A stretch of 64,000 bases of DNA from Streptomyces pseudovenezuelae. Its GTDB lineage: Bacteria; Actinomycetota; Actinomycetes; Streptomycetales; Streptomycetaceae. Each line of letters opens with the position of its first letter. Positions within the stretch are counted from its first letter, which is position 1. The position numbers were made by a program, and so were the translations under genes. The notes beneath the pieces are model-generated. The model searched no databases, was not told the origin of the DNA, and was given only the letters and a program-made list of their open reading frames with translations. Below are positions 45,131 through 53,957 of this stretch, in pieces. The stretch is from positions 986,393-1,050,392 of the forward strand of contig NZ_KQ948145.1 of the NCBI RefSeq assembly GCF_001513955.1. Direction: 5' to 3'.

Positions 45131-45140
45131 CCGGGCGGCC
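45115..45140. terminator. Terminator overlapping the small lipoprotein stop codon
   Basis: GGCCGCCCGGT and ACCGGGCGGCC are perfect 11-base arms around ACTG. The stem includes the last codons and the TGA of the lipoprotein gene and lies 20 bases before the DUF805 stop, so it serves convergent genes. Confidence 0.8.
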
Positions 45141-45159
45141 TCGGAGCTGAGCTACGGCA

Positions 45160-45519
45160 TCACACGTGCGCCGGGGCGAAGCCCTTCGGGTTCGGGCCGT
45201 ACTTGTTCTCGCCCGGCTCACCGTCGAGGCAGGTGAAGACGAGGAGGGTGATGCCGCCGGCGAGCGGGACCAGACCGAACAGGACCCACCAGCCGCTGCG
45301 GCCGGTGTCGTGCAGGCGGCGCACGAGGACGGCGAGGCTGGGGAGCAGGATGGCGACGTAGAAGACGATCGGGATCCAGGCCTGCTTGGCCACGACGCCG
45401 ATGACGGCCAGCACGATGTAGATGATCGTGACGAACAGGGTGTACATCCAGTATTCCTTGCGGCGCGCGCGGCCGCTGAACACGGCGTACTTCTTCAGTA
45501 CATCGAGGAAGTAGTTCAT
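45160..45519 (-). CDS. DUF805 family membrane protein
   Basis: A 119-residue inner-membrane protein with three or four hydrophobic helices (YWMYTLFVTIIYIVLAVIGV; IPIVFYVAILLPSLAVLVRR; WWVLFGLVPLAGGITLLVF). It begins MNYFLDVLKKYAVFSGRARR with the FSGRARRKEYW motif of DUF805 (YhaH-like) proteins. GGGGGAC precedes the ATG. A 17-base palindrome lies 24 bases upstream. Function unknown. Confidence 0.92.
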   Translation of the reverse strand: MNYFLDVLKKYAVFSGRARRKEYWMYTLFVTIIYIVLAVIGVVAKQAWIPIVFYVAILLPSLAVLVRRLHDTGRSGWWVLFGLVPLAGGITLLVFTCLDGEPGENKYGPNPKGFAPAHV

Positions 45520-45543
45520 CGTGGTGTCCCCCAGGGATCGACG

Positions 45544-45560
45544 TTCGGAACTGTTCCGAA
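45544..45560. promoter_or_regulatory. Palindrome upstream of the DUF805 gene
   Basis: TTCGGAAC and GTTCCGAA are perfect 8-base arms around a single T. It is 24 bases before the DUF805 start codon. The rest of the 290-base gap to hemB is comparatively AT-rich and shows no gene. A regulator site is likely; its protein is unknown. Confidence 0.5.
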
Positions 45561-45810
45561 TGGATCAGGCCAGGCGCAGAAGATATGGAGGATGTCGAGA
45601 ACTCGTCAATTCGACGGATGTAAGCGGTTCATCAAGACGCGGACCTGTCAAACCATGACAATACAGCCACCGCAAGAAGCGGATTCCGGACAGAACGTCA
45701 GAAGATCACCGCGGCTGGCAGGTCCCGTTGTCCGGACGTTGGCCGGAACGAGCTCCGCCCGTATCCGGACCGAGCTCGAACCGTTGCCGTGACACGCCGT
45801 CGGCGGCTCG

Positions 45811-46803
45811 TCAGCCGAGCTTCTGCGCCACCTCGGTGGCCCAGTAGGTGAGGATGTTCTGTGCCCCGGCCCGCTTGATTCCGGTCAGTGTCTCCAGGAT
45901 CGCGCGGTCCCGGTCGATCCAGCCCTTCTCGGCGGCGGCCTCGATCATCGAGTACTCACCGGAGATCTGATAGGCGGCGACCGGCACGTCCACGGCGTCG
46001 GCGACCCGGGCGAGGACGTCGAGGTAGGGCCCGGCCGGCTTGACCATCACCATGTCGGCGCCCTCCTCCAGATCGAGGGCGAGCTCCCGCAGCGACTCCC
46101 GCACGTTCGCCGGATCCTGCTGGTAGGTCTTGCGGTCACCCTGCAACGAGGAGGCGACGGCCTCCCGGAAGGGCCCGTAGAAGGCGGAGGCATACTTGGC
46201 CGTGTACGCCAGAATGGCCACGTCCTCCCGGCCGATCTGGTCGAGCGCGTCCCGGATGACTCCGACCTGCCCGTCCATCATCCCGCTGGGCCCCACGACG
46301 TGGGCGCCCGCGTCGGCCTGCACCTGGGCCATCTCGGCGTACCGCTCAAGGGTGGCGTCGTTGTCGACCCGTCCCTCGGCGTCCAGCACCCCGCAGTGCC
46401 CGTGGTCGACGGTCTCGTCGAGACACAGGTCGGACATCACGAGCAGGTCGTCCCCGACCTCGGCCCGCACGTCCCGGATGGCCACCTGCAGAATCCCGTC
46501 GGGATCGGTGCCCGGCGTCCCCACAGCGTCCTTCTTCGACTCCTCCGGCACCCCGAAGAGCATGATCCCGGAGACTCCGGCCGCCACGGCCTCCGCGGCC
46601 GCCTTCTTCAGACTGTCCCGCGTGTGCTGCACGACCCCGGGCATCGCCGAGATCGGCACGGGCTCACTCGCCCCCTCCAGCACGAACGCCGGAAGGATGA
46701 AGTCAGCGGGGTGCAGCCGGGTCTCGGCGACCATGCGGCGCATGACGGGGTTCGTCCGCAGCCGCCGGGGCCGCGTGCCGGGAAAGGATCCGTACGTCGA
46801 CAT
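45811..46803 (-). CDS. hemB: Delta-aminolevulinic acid dehydratase (porphobilinogen synthase)
   Basis: A 330-residue HemB, which joins two 5-aminolevulinates to porphobilinogen. The two active-site lysines are in [17 protein letters not shown] (near 200) and VMVKPAGPY (near 255). The metal loop reads [14 protein letters not shown], with Asp at the position of the middle zinc cysteine of animal/yeast enzymes. AAGCTA (TAGCTT on the minus strand) ends 6 bases before the ATG and there is no ribosome site, so the gene is probably leaderless. It lies 150 bases behind hemD with the dispersed repeat between. Confidence 0.97.
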   Translation of the reverse strand: MSTYGSFPGTRPRRLRTNPVMRRMVAETRLHPADFILPAFVLEGASEPVPISAMPGVVQHTRDSLKKAAAEAVAAGVSGIMLFGVPEESKKDAVGTPGTDPDGILQVAIRDVRAEVGDDLLVMSDLCLDETVDHGHCGVLDAEGRVDNDATLERYAEMAQVQADAGAHVVGPSGMMDGQVGVIRDALDQIGREDVAILAYTAKYASAFYGPFREAVASSLQGDRKTYQQDPANVRESLRELALDLEEGADMVMVKPAGPYLDVLARVADAVDVPVAAYQISGEYSMIEAAAEKGWIDRDRAILETLTGIKRAGAQNILTYWATEVAQKLG

Positions 46804-46875
46804 ACACCTAAGCTACGCCCGCCCCGAGGGCCCCTTTGCCGACGCGGCGTCGGAGCGGGGGCCGGTCAGCCGACC

Positions 46876-46904
46876 AGGGGCGCGGGGAACTGCGCGACCG
46901 GCCC
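46876..46904 (-). repeat. Dispersed GC-rich repeat, copy 2 of 3
   Basis: Same core GGCGCGGGGAACTGCGCGAC as at 26.8 and 60.1 kb, with one A-to-G change behind it. It starts 49 bases behind the hemD stop codon. A GGCTGCGAG stretch lies between stop and repeat, matching GGCTGCGGG at the other copies. Confidence 0.85.
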
Positions 46905-46952
46905 CCACCGGCTCGCAGCCACCCCGCACCGTACGGAGAGTGCGGACACGGA

Positions 46953-48659
46953 TCAGGTCGTCGAGCGTCGCCGCCTGGCCCCCGGCCTCCGCTCACTCGG
47001 CCGCGTCACCGGATCCCCGGCCTCCACCGCCGCCGCCCGCCGCTTCAGCCCGAAGTCGGCCAGCGCCTCGGCCAGCTTGTGCACGGACGGCTCGGGCGCC
47101 ATGACGTCGACCCGGAGCCCGTGCTCCTCGGCGGTCTTCGCCGTGGCGGGACCGATGCACGCGATCACGGTCACGTTGTGCGGCTTCCCGGCGATGCCGA
47201 CCAGGTTGCGCACGGTGGACGACGACGTGAAGAGCACGGCGTCGAACCCGCCCCCCTTGATCGCCTCCCGGGTCTCGGCCGGCGGCGGCGAGGCGCGCAC
47301 GGTCCGGTAAGCGGTGACGTCGTCGACCTCCCACCCGAGCTCGATGAGCCCCGCGACCAGCGTCTCGGTGGCGATGTCGGCCCGCGGCAGGAAGACCCGG
47401 TCGATCGGGTCGAAGACGGGGTCGTACGGCGGCCAGTCCTCAAGGAGACCCGCGGCCGACTGCTCGCCGCTCGGCACCAGGTCGGGCTTCACACCGAAGG
47501 CGATCAGCGCCTTGGCGGTCTGCTCACCCACCGCCGCGACCTTGATGCCGGCGAAGGCACGCGCGTCGAGCCCGTACTCCTCGAACTTCTCGCGTACGGC
47601 CTTGACGGCGTTGACCGAGGTGAAGGCGATCCACTCGTAGCGCCCGGTCACGAGCCCCTTGACCGCCCGCTCCATCTGCTGGGGCGTTCTGGGCGGCTCG
47701 ACCGCGATCGTGGGCACCTCGTGCGGCACGGCCCCGTAGGACCTGAGCTGGTCGGAGAGCGAGGCAGCCTGCTCCTTCGTGCGCGGCACGAGAACCTTCC
47801 AGCCGAACAGCGGCTTGTTCTCGAACCACGACAGCTGGTCGCGCTGCGCGGCGGCCGAGCGCTCACCGACCACGGCTATCACCGGCCGCCCGCCCTCGGG
47901 CGAGGGCAGCACCTTGGCCTGCTTGAGCGTCTGGGCGATGGTGCCCAGGGTGGCCGTCCAGGTCCGCTGGCGCGTGGTCGTACCGGCGACCGTGACGGTC
48001 ATCGGGGTGTCGGGCTTGCGCCCGGCCGCGACCAGCTCACCGGCGGCGGCGCCCACGGAGTCCAGGGTCGTCGACACGACCACGGTCCCGTCCGACACCC
48101 CCACCTCCGTCCAGCACCGGTCGGAGGCCGTGCGCGCGTCCACGAACCGCACGTCCGCGCCCTGCGCGTCCCGCAGCGGGACACCGGCGTACGCGGGTAC
48201 GCCGACGGCCGCGGCCACACCGGGCACGACCTCGAAGGGCACGCCCGCGCGGGCGCAGGCCAGCATCTCCTCGGCGGCGTACGCGTCGAGCCCGGGGTCC
48301 CCGGACACCGCACGCACGACCCGCCTGCCGCCCCGCGCGGCCTCCATGACAAGATGTGCCGCATCCCGTACAGCGGGGGCAGGAGCGGTTGTTGACGTGC
48401 CGTCAACGACTGTCAGTTGGGGCGCGCCCGTGCCCGGCACCGGAGTCGAAGGCGACTCGGTGTCCGTGTCCACGACGGCGACGCCCGACCGAGCGTGGAC
48501 GCGCACGACGTCGAGCACCTCGTGCCCGGCGACGAGAACGTCCGCGTTCGTGAGCGCCTCGACGGCGCGCAGAGTCAGCAGTCCCGGATCTCCGGGTCCG
48601 GCACCCAGGAAGGTGACGTGCCCGTGTTCAGGACCGACGGGAAGGGTGGTGGGGCTCAC
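46953..48659 (-). CDS. hemD: Fused uroporphyrinogen-III C-methyltransferase / uroporphyrinogen-III synthase
   Basis: A 568-residue two-domain protein. Residues 15-255 are a SUMT/CobA-type methyltransferase (VTFLGAGPGDPGLLTLRAVEAL; AVSGDPGLDAYAAE; VVPGVAAAVGVPAYAGVPL), but the domain is divergent and may not be fully active. Residues 290-530 are HemD, which closes hydroxymethylbilane to uroporphyrinogen III (VLVPRTKEQAASLSDQLRSYGA; WIAFTSVNAVKAV; VLFTSSSTVRNLVG). The C-terminal tail is Arg-rich. The GTG overlaps the hemC stop by 4 bases. Confidence 0.93.
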   Translation of the reverse strand: MSPTTLPVGPEHGHVTFLGAGPGDPGLLTLRAVEALTNADVLVAGHEVLDVVRVHARSGVAVVDTDTESPSTPVPGTGAPQLTVVDGTSTTAPAPAVRDAAHLVMEAARGGRRVVRAVSGDPGLDAYAAEEMLACARAGVPFEVVPGVAAAVGVPAYAGVPLRDAQGADVRFVDARTASDRCWTEVGVSDGTVVVSTTLDSVGAAAGELVAAGRKPDTPMTVTVAGTTTRQRTWTATLGTIAQTLKQAKVLPSPEGGRPVIAVVGERSAAAQRDQLSWFENKPLFGWKVLVPRTKEQAASLSDQLRSYGAVPHEVPTIAVEPPRTPQQMERAVKGLVTGRYEWIAFTSVNAVKAVREKFEEYGLDARAFAGIKVAAVGEQTAKALIAFGVKPDLVPSGEQSAAGLLEDWPPYDPVFDPIDRVFLPRADIATETLVAGLIELGWEVDDVTAYRTVRASPPPAETREAIKGGGFDAVLFTSSSTVRNLVGIAGKPHNVTVIACIGPATAKTAEEHGLRVDVMAPEPSVHKLAEALADFGLKRRAAAVEAGDPVTRPSERRPGARRRRSTT

Positions 48660-49615
48660 TGTGCTCGCTCCCCCATCAGACCGGCCGCGCCCTGGGCAAG
48701 CATCTCGGCCGCGAGTTCACGGCCGAGCGCCATTGCTTGGTCGTACGTCTCGGGCACGGGACCGGTGGTGGACAACTGCACCATGCGCGAGCCGTCGGTG
48801 GTGCCGACGACGCCCCGCAGGCGCATTTCCTTGACAATCTGCCCGTCGGCCAGCAGGTCGGCCAGCGCGCCCACAGGGGCGGAGCAGCCGGCCTCCAGGG
48901 CGGCGAGCAGTGACCGCTCGGCAGTCACGGCGACCCGCGTGAACGGGTCGTCGAGCTCGCCGAGCGCTGCGATCAGGTCCGCGTTGTCCGCGGTGCACTC
49001 GATCGCGAGTGCTCCCTGGCCGGGAGCGGGCAAAACTGTGTCGACCGAGAGGAAATCGGTCACTTCGTCGATCCGGCCGATGCGCTGCAGCCCGGCGGCT
49101 GCCAGCACCACCGCATCCAGCTCACCATCGCGCACGAACCGCACCCGGGTGTCGATGTTCCCCCGGATCGCAACCGTCTCGATATCAAGTCCGTGCGCGC
49201 GGGCGTACGCGTTCAGCTGCGCGGTCCGCCGGGGCGAACCGGTACCGATGCGGGCACCCCGGGGCAGGTCGGTGAACTTCAGGGCGTCCCGGGCGACAAG
49301 GACGTCCCTGGGGTCCTCGCGCTCGGGGAGCGCGGCCAGCGCGAGCTCGTCCGGCTGCCCGGTCGGCAGGTCCTTCAGCGAGTGCACCGCGAAGTCGACC
49401 TCGCCCTTGAGCAGGGCCTCGCGCAGCGCGGTCACGAAGACACCGGTGCCGCCGATCTGCGCGAGCGCCTCCTTGGACACATCGCCGTACGTGGTGATCT
49501 CCACGAGCTCGACGGGCCGTCCGGTCACCTGGCTCACGGCTTCCGCCACCCGCCCGGACTGGGCCATGGCGAGTTTGCTCCGCCTGGTCCCGAGCCGTAG
49601 CGCCTTGGTACTCAT
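48656..49615 (-). CDS. hemC: Hydroxymethylbilane synthase (porphobilinogen deaminase)
   Basis: A 319-residue HemC that polymerises four porphobilinogens. The dipyrromethane cofactor cysteine is in LEAGCSAPVGA (near residue 244), and the catalytic region KDLPTGQPD is present. The ATG overlaps the hemA stop (ATGA) and the stop overlaps hemD (GTGA), so hemA-hemC-hemD are translationally coupled. Confidence 0.97.
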   Translation of the reverse strand: MSTKALRLGTRRSKLAMAQSGRVAEAVSQVTGRPVELVEITTYGDVSKEALAQIGGTGVFVTALREALLKGEVDFAVHSLKDLPTGQPDELALAALPEREDPRDVLVARDALKFTDLPRGARIGTGSPRRTAQLNAYARAHGLDIETVAIRGNIDTRVRFVRDGELDAVVLAAAGLQRIGRIDEVTDFLSVDTVLPAPGQGALAIECTADNADLIAALGELDDPFTRVAVTAERSLLAALEAGCSAPVGALADLLADGQIVKEMRLRGVVGTTDGSRMVQLSTTGPVPETYDQAMALGRELAAEMLAQGAAGLMGERAQ

Positions 49616-51306
49616 GACGAGCCTCGGTCTTTCTCATCGGTGGTGCTGTCCTCGGCGCGGGAGACGGCGGCCACCGTCTCGGGGTCGAGGTCGAACAGGG
49701 TCCGCAGCGCGTCCGCGTATCCGGCACCGCCGGGCTCGGCCGCGAGCTGCTTGACCCGTACGGTCGGCGCGTGCAGCAGTTTGTCGACCACGCGCCGCAC
49801 GGTCTGCGTGATCTCGCCGCGCTGCTTGTCGTCGAGGCCCGGCAGCCGTCCGTCGAGCCGGGCGATCTCACCGGCGACGACATCGGCGGCCATGGTCCGC
49901 AGCGCGACCACGGTCGGCGTGATGTGCGCGGCCCGCAGCGCCGCCCCGAAGGCGGCGACCTCGTCGGCGACGATACGGCGGACCTGGTCGACGTCGGCCG
50001 CCATGGGGGCGTCCGCCGAAGCCTCGGCGAGCGACTCGATGTCGACGAGCCGCACCCCGCCCAGCCGGTGCACGGCCGGGTCGATGTCCCGGGGCATGGC
50101 GAGGTCGAGCAGGAAGAGCGAGGGGGTCGGCCGGGGGATCTCGGCGACGGGCTCGGGCCTGCGCCGCTCGGGAACCCGCCCGATGGCGGCGGCGGTGGCG
50201 GCGAGCGCGGCGATGGCGTCGGCCTCCTCGACGGGATCGACCACCGTCACCGAGCTCTGCGGCCGGGGAGCGTTGTCCACCCAGGCGGCGTGCTGCTCCA
50301 GCTCGGAGGCGGCCATCCCGGCGACGGCGGCTTCGCCGAGCACGGAGAAACCGGCGGTGGCCGGGACAGGGGCCAGATCGAGCGGACAGTTCTCCTCGGC
50401 GGTCGGCTCCGCCGCGCCGCGGGGGGCGGTGCCGCTCGGAGCGGTCCGGGTCGGCGCGGGCGGCACCCGGTCGGCACCGGGCACAGCCGAGGCGACAGCC
50501 TCAGCCGTGAGCACCAGCCCCGTGGCCCCCGTACAGGACACCACGACATCGGCACGTGTCAGCTCGTCCGACACCGAATCCATCGGTACCGCACGGGCAG
50601 CCACGTCCCCGGCGTCATTGAGGATCTCCGCAAGCCGCTCGGCCCGCTCGGCGGTCCGGTTGGCGATCACGATCTCCGCGACACCCGCGCGCGCCAGCGT
50701 CGCCGCGGCCAGCGAGGACATCGACCCGGCGCCGATGACCAGCGCCTTCTTGTCCCGGGCCCAGTCCGGCACCTGCGCGCCCAGGGCCAACTGCTCCAGC
50801 CCGAAGGTGACCAGCGACTGCCCCGCCCGGTCGATCCCGGTCTCGGAGTGCGCCCGCTTGCCCACCCGCAGCGCCTGCTGGAACAGGTCGTTCAGCAGCC
50901 GCCCGGCGGTGTGCAGCTCCTGCGCCCGGGCCAGGGAGTCCTTGATCTGGCCGAGGATCTGCCCCTCCCCGACGACCATGGAGTCGAGCCCGCAGGCCAC
51001 GGAGAACAGATGGTGGACGGCCCGGTCCTCGTAGTGCACGTAGAGATAGGGGGTGAGCTCGTCCAGCCCCACCCCGCTGTGCTGGGCGAGCAGCGTGGAC
51101 AGCTCGGCCACGCCCGCGTGGAACTTGTCCACGTCGGCGTACAGCTCGATCCGGTTGCAGGTCGCGAGCACCGCGGCCTCCGCGGCCGGCTCCGCGGCGA
51201 CGGTGTCCTGCAGCAGCTTCATCTGCGCATCGGCATGCAGCGCCGCCCGCTCCAGCACACTGACCGGCGCGCTGCGGTGGCTCAGCCCGACGACGAGGAG
51301 ACTCAT
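49612..51306 (-). CDS. hemA: Glutamyl-tRNA reductase
   Basis: A 564-residue HemA, which reduces Glu-tRNA(Glu) to glutamate-1-semialdehyde, starting tetrapyrrole synthesis. Catalytic Cys50 lies in LATCNRIELY; the NADPH-binding loop is VIGAGSMSSLAAATL (about 190-204). Compared with ordinary HemA (about 420-460 residues) an Ala/Pro-rich segment of about 125 residues (270-395) interrupts the domain before LFLLDLAMPRDIDP. The long form is usual in Streptomyces. The ATG overlaps the rex stop. Confidence 0.97.
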   Translation of the reverse strand: MSLLVVGLSHRSAPVSVLERAALHADAQMKLLQDTVAAEPAAEAAVLATCNRIELYADVDKFHAGVAELSTLLAQHSGVGLDELTPYLYVHYEDRAVHHLFSVACGLDSMVVGEGQILGQIKDSLARAQELHTAGRLLNDLFQQALRVGKRAHSETGIDRAGQSLVTFGLEQLALGAQVPDWARDKKALVIGAGSMSSLAAATLARAGVAEIVIANRTAERAERLAEILNDAGDVAARAVPMDSVSDELTRADVVVSCTGATGLVLTAEAVASAVPGADRVPPAPTRTAPSGTAPRGAAEPTAEENCPLDLAPVPATAGFSVLGEAAVAGMAASELEQHAAWVDNAPRPQSSVTVVDPVEEADAIAALAATAAAIGRVPERRRPEPVAEIPRPTPSLFLLDLAMPRDIDPAVHRLGGVRLVDIESLAEASADAPMAADVDQVRRIVADEVAAFGAALRAAHITPTVVALRTMAADVVAGEIARLDGRLPGLDDKQRGEITQTVRRVVDKLLHAPTVRVKQLAAEPGGAGYADALRTLFDLDPETVAAVSRAEDSTTDEKDRGSS

Positions 51307-52076
51307 GCCGGCATCACGGCGGGTACGTCCCCGTCGGGCCCTTTGTCGGCAGAGGCGGCGGCGGAGTCGCGGCCGGCGGGCACCGGACCGGCGCCGTCGG
51401 ACGCGGCGGCCTCCTCACCGGCCTTGCGCTGCTCGTGGAAGGCGAGGATCTGCAGCTCGATGGAGAGGTCGACCTTGCGCACGTCGACACCGTCCGGGAC
51501 GGTCAGCACGGTCGGCGCGAAGTTCAGGATGGAGGTGACCCCGGCGGCCACCAGGCGGTCGCAGACCGGCTGGGCGGCACCGGCGGGGGTCGCGATGACA
51601 CCGATGGACACGCCGTTGTCCTCGATGATCTTTTCCAGCTCGTCCGAGTGCTGCACCGGGATGCCCGCGACCGGCTTGCCCGCCATCGCCGGATCGGCGT
51701 CGATCAGCGCCGCGACCCGGAATCCACGGGAGGCGAAGCCGCCGTAATTGGCGAGAGCGGCACCGAGGTTGCCGATACCGACGATCACAACCGGCCAGTC
51801 CTGGGTCAGGCCGAGTTCGCGGGAGATCTGGTAGACGAGATACTCGACGTCGTAGCCGACACCGCGCGTTCCGTAAGAACCCAGGTAGGAGAAGTCCTTG
51901 CGCAGCTTCGCGGAGTTGACCCCCGCGGCGGCGGCGAGTTCCTCGGAGGACACCGTGGGTACCGAGCGCTCGGACAGTGCCGTCAGGGCTCGTAGGTACA
52001 GCGGAAGCCTGGCGACGGTGGCCTCGGGAATCCCTCGGCTACGGGTCGCCGGTCGGTGAGTTCGGCCAGTTGCCAC
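51303..52076 (-). CDS. rex: Redox-sensing transcriptional repressor Rex
   Basis: A 257-residue Rex. The N-terminal winged helix (EATVARLPLYLRALTALSER; VNSAKLRKDFSYLGSYGTRG) binds DNA and the Rossmann domain (VVIVGIGNLGAALANYGGF) senses the NADH/NAD+ ratio. A charged Ala-rich C-terminal tail follows, as in S. coelicolor Rex. GTG at 52076 (VATGRTHRPATRSRG) has CAGGAG upstream. It heads the rex-hemA-hemC-hemD operon, and a Rex operator lies 78 bases upstream, so it is autoregulated. Confidence 0.97.
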   Translation of the reverse strand: MATGRTHRPATRSRGIPEATVARLPLYLRALTALSERSVPTVSSEELAAAAGVNSAKLRKDFSYLGSYGTRGVGYDVEYLVYQISRELGLTQDWPVVIVGIGNLGAALANYGGFASRGFRVAALIDADPAMAGKPVAGIPVQHSDELEKIIEDNGVSIGVIATPAGAAQPVCDRLVAAGVTSILNFAPTVLTVPDGVDVRKVDLSIELQILAFHEQRKAGEEAAASDGAGPVPAGRDSAAASADKGPDGDVPAVMPA

Positions 52077-52153
52077 GGTGCTCCTGCGGGTAGAGCGGGG
52101 CTGTGGGCGGTCACACGTCCCCGGACCGCCCCGTCGAAAGCAGGCTATGTCTT

Positions 52154-52169
52154 TGTGAACGCGTGCACA
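52154..52169. promoter_or_regulatory. Rex operator (ROP)
   Basis: TGTGAACGCGTGCACA matches the known Rex consensus TGTGAACGCGTTCACA in 15 of 16 positions and lies upstream of rex. Rex should release it when NADH is high, raising rex-hemACD transcription. Confidence 0.9.
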
Positions 52170-52311
52170 AAGATGGTGTCCGATTTGCCCGGCCAACGTG
52201 ACCGGGGTCACGCACGTCTCTCTCGGAGGCAAAACCGCACACTTCCCTCGTCAATCCCGCCCCCAAGACCACTTCGCCATCGATCCTAAGCGACCGACCG
52301 GACCAGTTGGA

Positions 52312-52590
52312 CTAGTCGGTCAGGGCCTTGCGGAGGCGTTCCTCGTCCACCCGCCAGAACGTGTGCTGCTCCCCGTCGACGAGCACGACGGGGATCTGTT
52401 CCCAGTACTGCTCGTGGAGTTGAGGATCCTGGTCGATGTCTTTGTACTCCCGGGGAACCCCTAGATCTCCACATACCTTCTCGATCACCAGCTGTGCGTC
52501 ATCACACAGATGGCAACCGGGCTTGCGGATCAGGGTGACGAGCCGGTCCTCGGGGGCCCTGGCCTGCTTTCGGCGGAAGAGGGGAGTCAT
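52312..52590 (-). CDS. Glutaredoxin family protein
   Basis: A 92-residue thioredoxin-fold protein starting MTPLFRRKQARAPEDRL. The redox motif is GCHLC (CxxC), and the cis-proline region is IPVVLVDGEQ. GGGAG lies 10 bases before the ATG at 52590. It sits upstream of and on the same strand as rex and divergent from the HAD gene; possible roles are disulfide reduction or redox relay. Confidence 0.9.
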   Translation of the reverse strand: MTPLFRRKQARAPEDRLVTLIRKPGCHLCDDAQLVIEKVCGDLGVPREYKDIDQDPQLHEQYWEQIPVVLVDGEQHTFWRVDEERLRKALTD

Positions 52591-52716
52591 GTCAGCCATT
52601 CTCCCGCGCGTCGGCGTCGCCCGTGGCCACCTGCTTAACGGCACAGTCCCGGAGTGTTCACATCCTTCAAACCTCTCGACTCCGGAACCACCGAACAGAC
52701 TGGCTATGCTCACGCC

Positions 52717-53643
52717 ATGGCCGCTCTCGGATGGCTCACTCCCCGTAGGCGCTCCGCCACGGCGCGAAGCGTGTTGGCAGGCGAGGCCTCAGCGGAGGCT
52801 GCCCGCAAGTCCTCCCAGGAGGTCGAGGAGACCTCCGGCACGGAACCGGAGTCACAGTTCCCGGTCCTGGGCGACGACAAGGCCGCCGCCTTCTTCGACC
52901 TGGACAACACCGTGATGCAGGGCGCGTCCCTCTTCCACTTCGGCCGCGGCCTGTACAAGCGGAAGTTCTTCGAGACCCGCGACCTCGCCCGCTTCGCCTG
53001 GCAGCAGGCCTGGTTCCGCTTGGCCGGCTCCGAGGACCCCGAACACATGCAGGAGGCCCGCGACTCGGCGCTCTCCATCGTCAAGGGGCACCGCGTCGCC
53101 GAGCTCCAGTCGATCGGCGAGGAGATCTACGACGAGTACATGGCCGAGCGCATCTGGCCGGGCACCCGCGCACTGGCGCAGGCGCACCTGGACGCCGGCC
53201 AGAAGGTCTGGCTGGTCACCGCCGCCCCGGTGGAGATCGCCCAGGTGATCGCCCGCCGCCTCGGCCTCACCGGCGCGCTCGGCACGGTCGCGGAGTCGGT
53301 CGACGGCGTCTACACCGGCAAGCTGGTCGGTGAGCCCCTGCACGGCCCCGCGAAGGCGGAGGCGGTCCGGGCCCTGGCGGCGGCGGAGGGCCTCGACCTG
53401 TCGCGCTGCGCCGCGTACAGCGACAGCCACAACGACATCCCGATGCTCTCGCTGGTGGGTCACCCCTACGCGATCAACCCGGACACCAAGCTCCGCAAGC
53501 ACGCCCGCCGGCTGGACTGGCGCCTGCGCGACTACCGCACGGGCCGCAAGGCGGCGAAGGTCGGCATCCCGGCCGCCGCGGGCGTGGGAGCCGTGGCGGG
53601 CGGCACGGCAGCGGCGATCGCCCTGCACAAGCGCCGTCGGTAA
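52717..53643 (+). CDS. HAD-IB family phosphatase (SerB-like)
   Basis: A 308-residue protein with motif I FFDLDNTVMQG, an alpha-helical cap, VWLVTAAP (motif II), the motif III/IV segment KAEAVRAL and YSDSHNDIPML. This is the HAD-IB branch related to phosphoserine phosphatases. The C-terminal end has a hydrophobic helix (VGIPAAAGVGAVAGGTAAAI) and a basic tail, so it may attach to the membrane. TATGCT lies 6 bases before the ATG with no ribosome site; a leaderless start is likely. Confidence 0.92.
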   Translation: MAALGWLTPRRRSATARSVLAGEASAEAARKSSQEVEETSGTEPESQFPVLGDDKAAAFFDLDNTVMQGASLFHFGRGLYKRKFFETRDLARFAWQQAWFRLAGSEDPEHMQEARDSALSIVKGHRVAELQSIGEEIYDEYMAERIWPGTRALAQAHLDAGQKVWLVTAAPVEIAQVIARRLGLTGALGTVAESVDGVYTGKLVGEPLHGPAKAEAVRALAAAEGLDLSRCAAYSDSHNDIPMLSLVGHPYAINPDTKLRKHARRLDWRLRDYRTGRKAAKVGIPAAAGVGAVAGGTAAAIALHKRRR

Positions 53644-53684
53644 CCAGGCAAACACACCAATCCCCGGGTTTTGTACGCGTAACC

Positions 53685-53713
53685 CCGTGTGCAGGCACAT
53701 TGGCTGCACACGG
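53685..53713. terminator. Terminator behind the HAD-IB gene
   Basis: CCGTGTGCAG and CTGCACACGG are perfect 10-base arms around a 9-base loop, 41 bases behind the HAD stop codon. Confidence 0.75.
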
Positions 53714-53844
53714 CCACAACACACCCCGTTCCCTGACAGAACGCGACCGTTTTCGATCAACAACCGGTCACTCTGTGGTACTTGAACTACTCCCAATCGG
53801 TTACGGAAGCGACGTAATCGATGAATAGAGCAACTGGGTGTAGC

Positions 53845-53856
53845 AGTGCCTGCACT
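53845..53856. promoter_or_regulatory. Palindrome in the bldN promoter region, possible BldD site
   Basis: AGTGC and GCACT are perfect arms around CT, 102 bases before the bldN start. BldD is known to bind and repress bldN in Streptomyces at sites of the form AGTgA-N-TCACc; this palindrome is similar but not identical, so the match is tentative. Confidence 0.4.
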
Positions 53857-53957
53857 AAGCGTTATTCTCCTCAGACGCAATCCGGTACCTCTCCGTCGCT
53901 ACGACGGGTGAATGGTCCCGCACTGCACGTGATGGAAGCTCTGCCTCTGGGAGTCCC

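Larger units (their letters stand above)
53644..53957. other. bldN upstream region
   Basis: These 314 bases hold a terminator for the HAD gene (53685-53713), an AT-rich stretch with possible promoter elements (for example TTGAAC at about 53779) and a 12-base palindrome at 53845. No open frame with convincing codon use was seen. The region is relatively AT-rich for this genome, as expected for a regulated developmental promoter. Confidence 0.6.
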
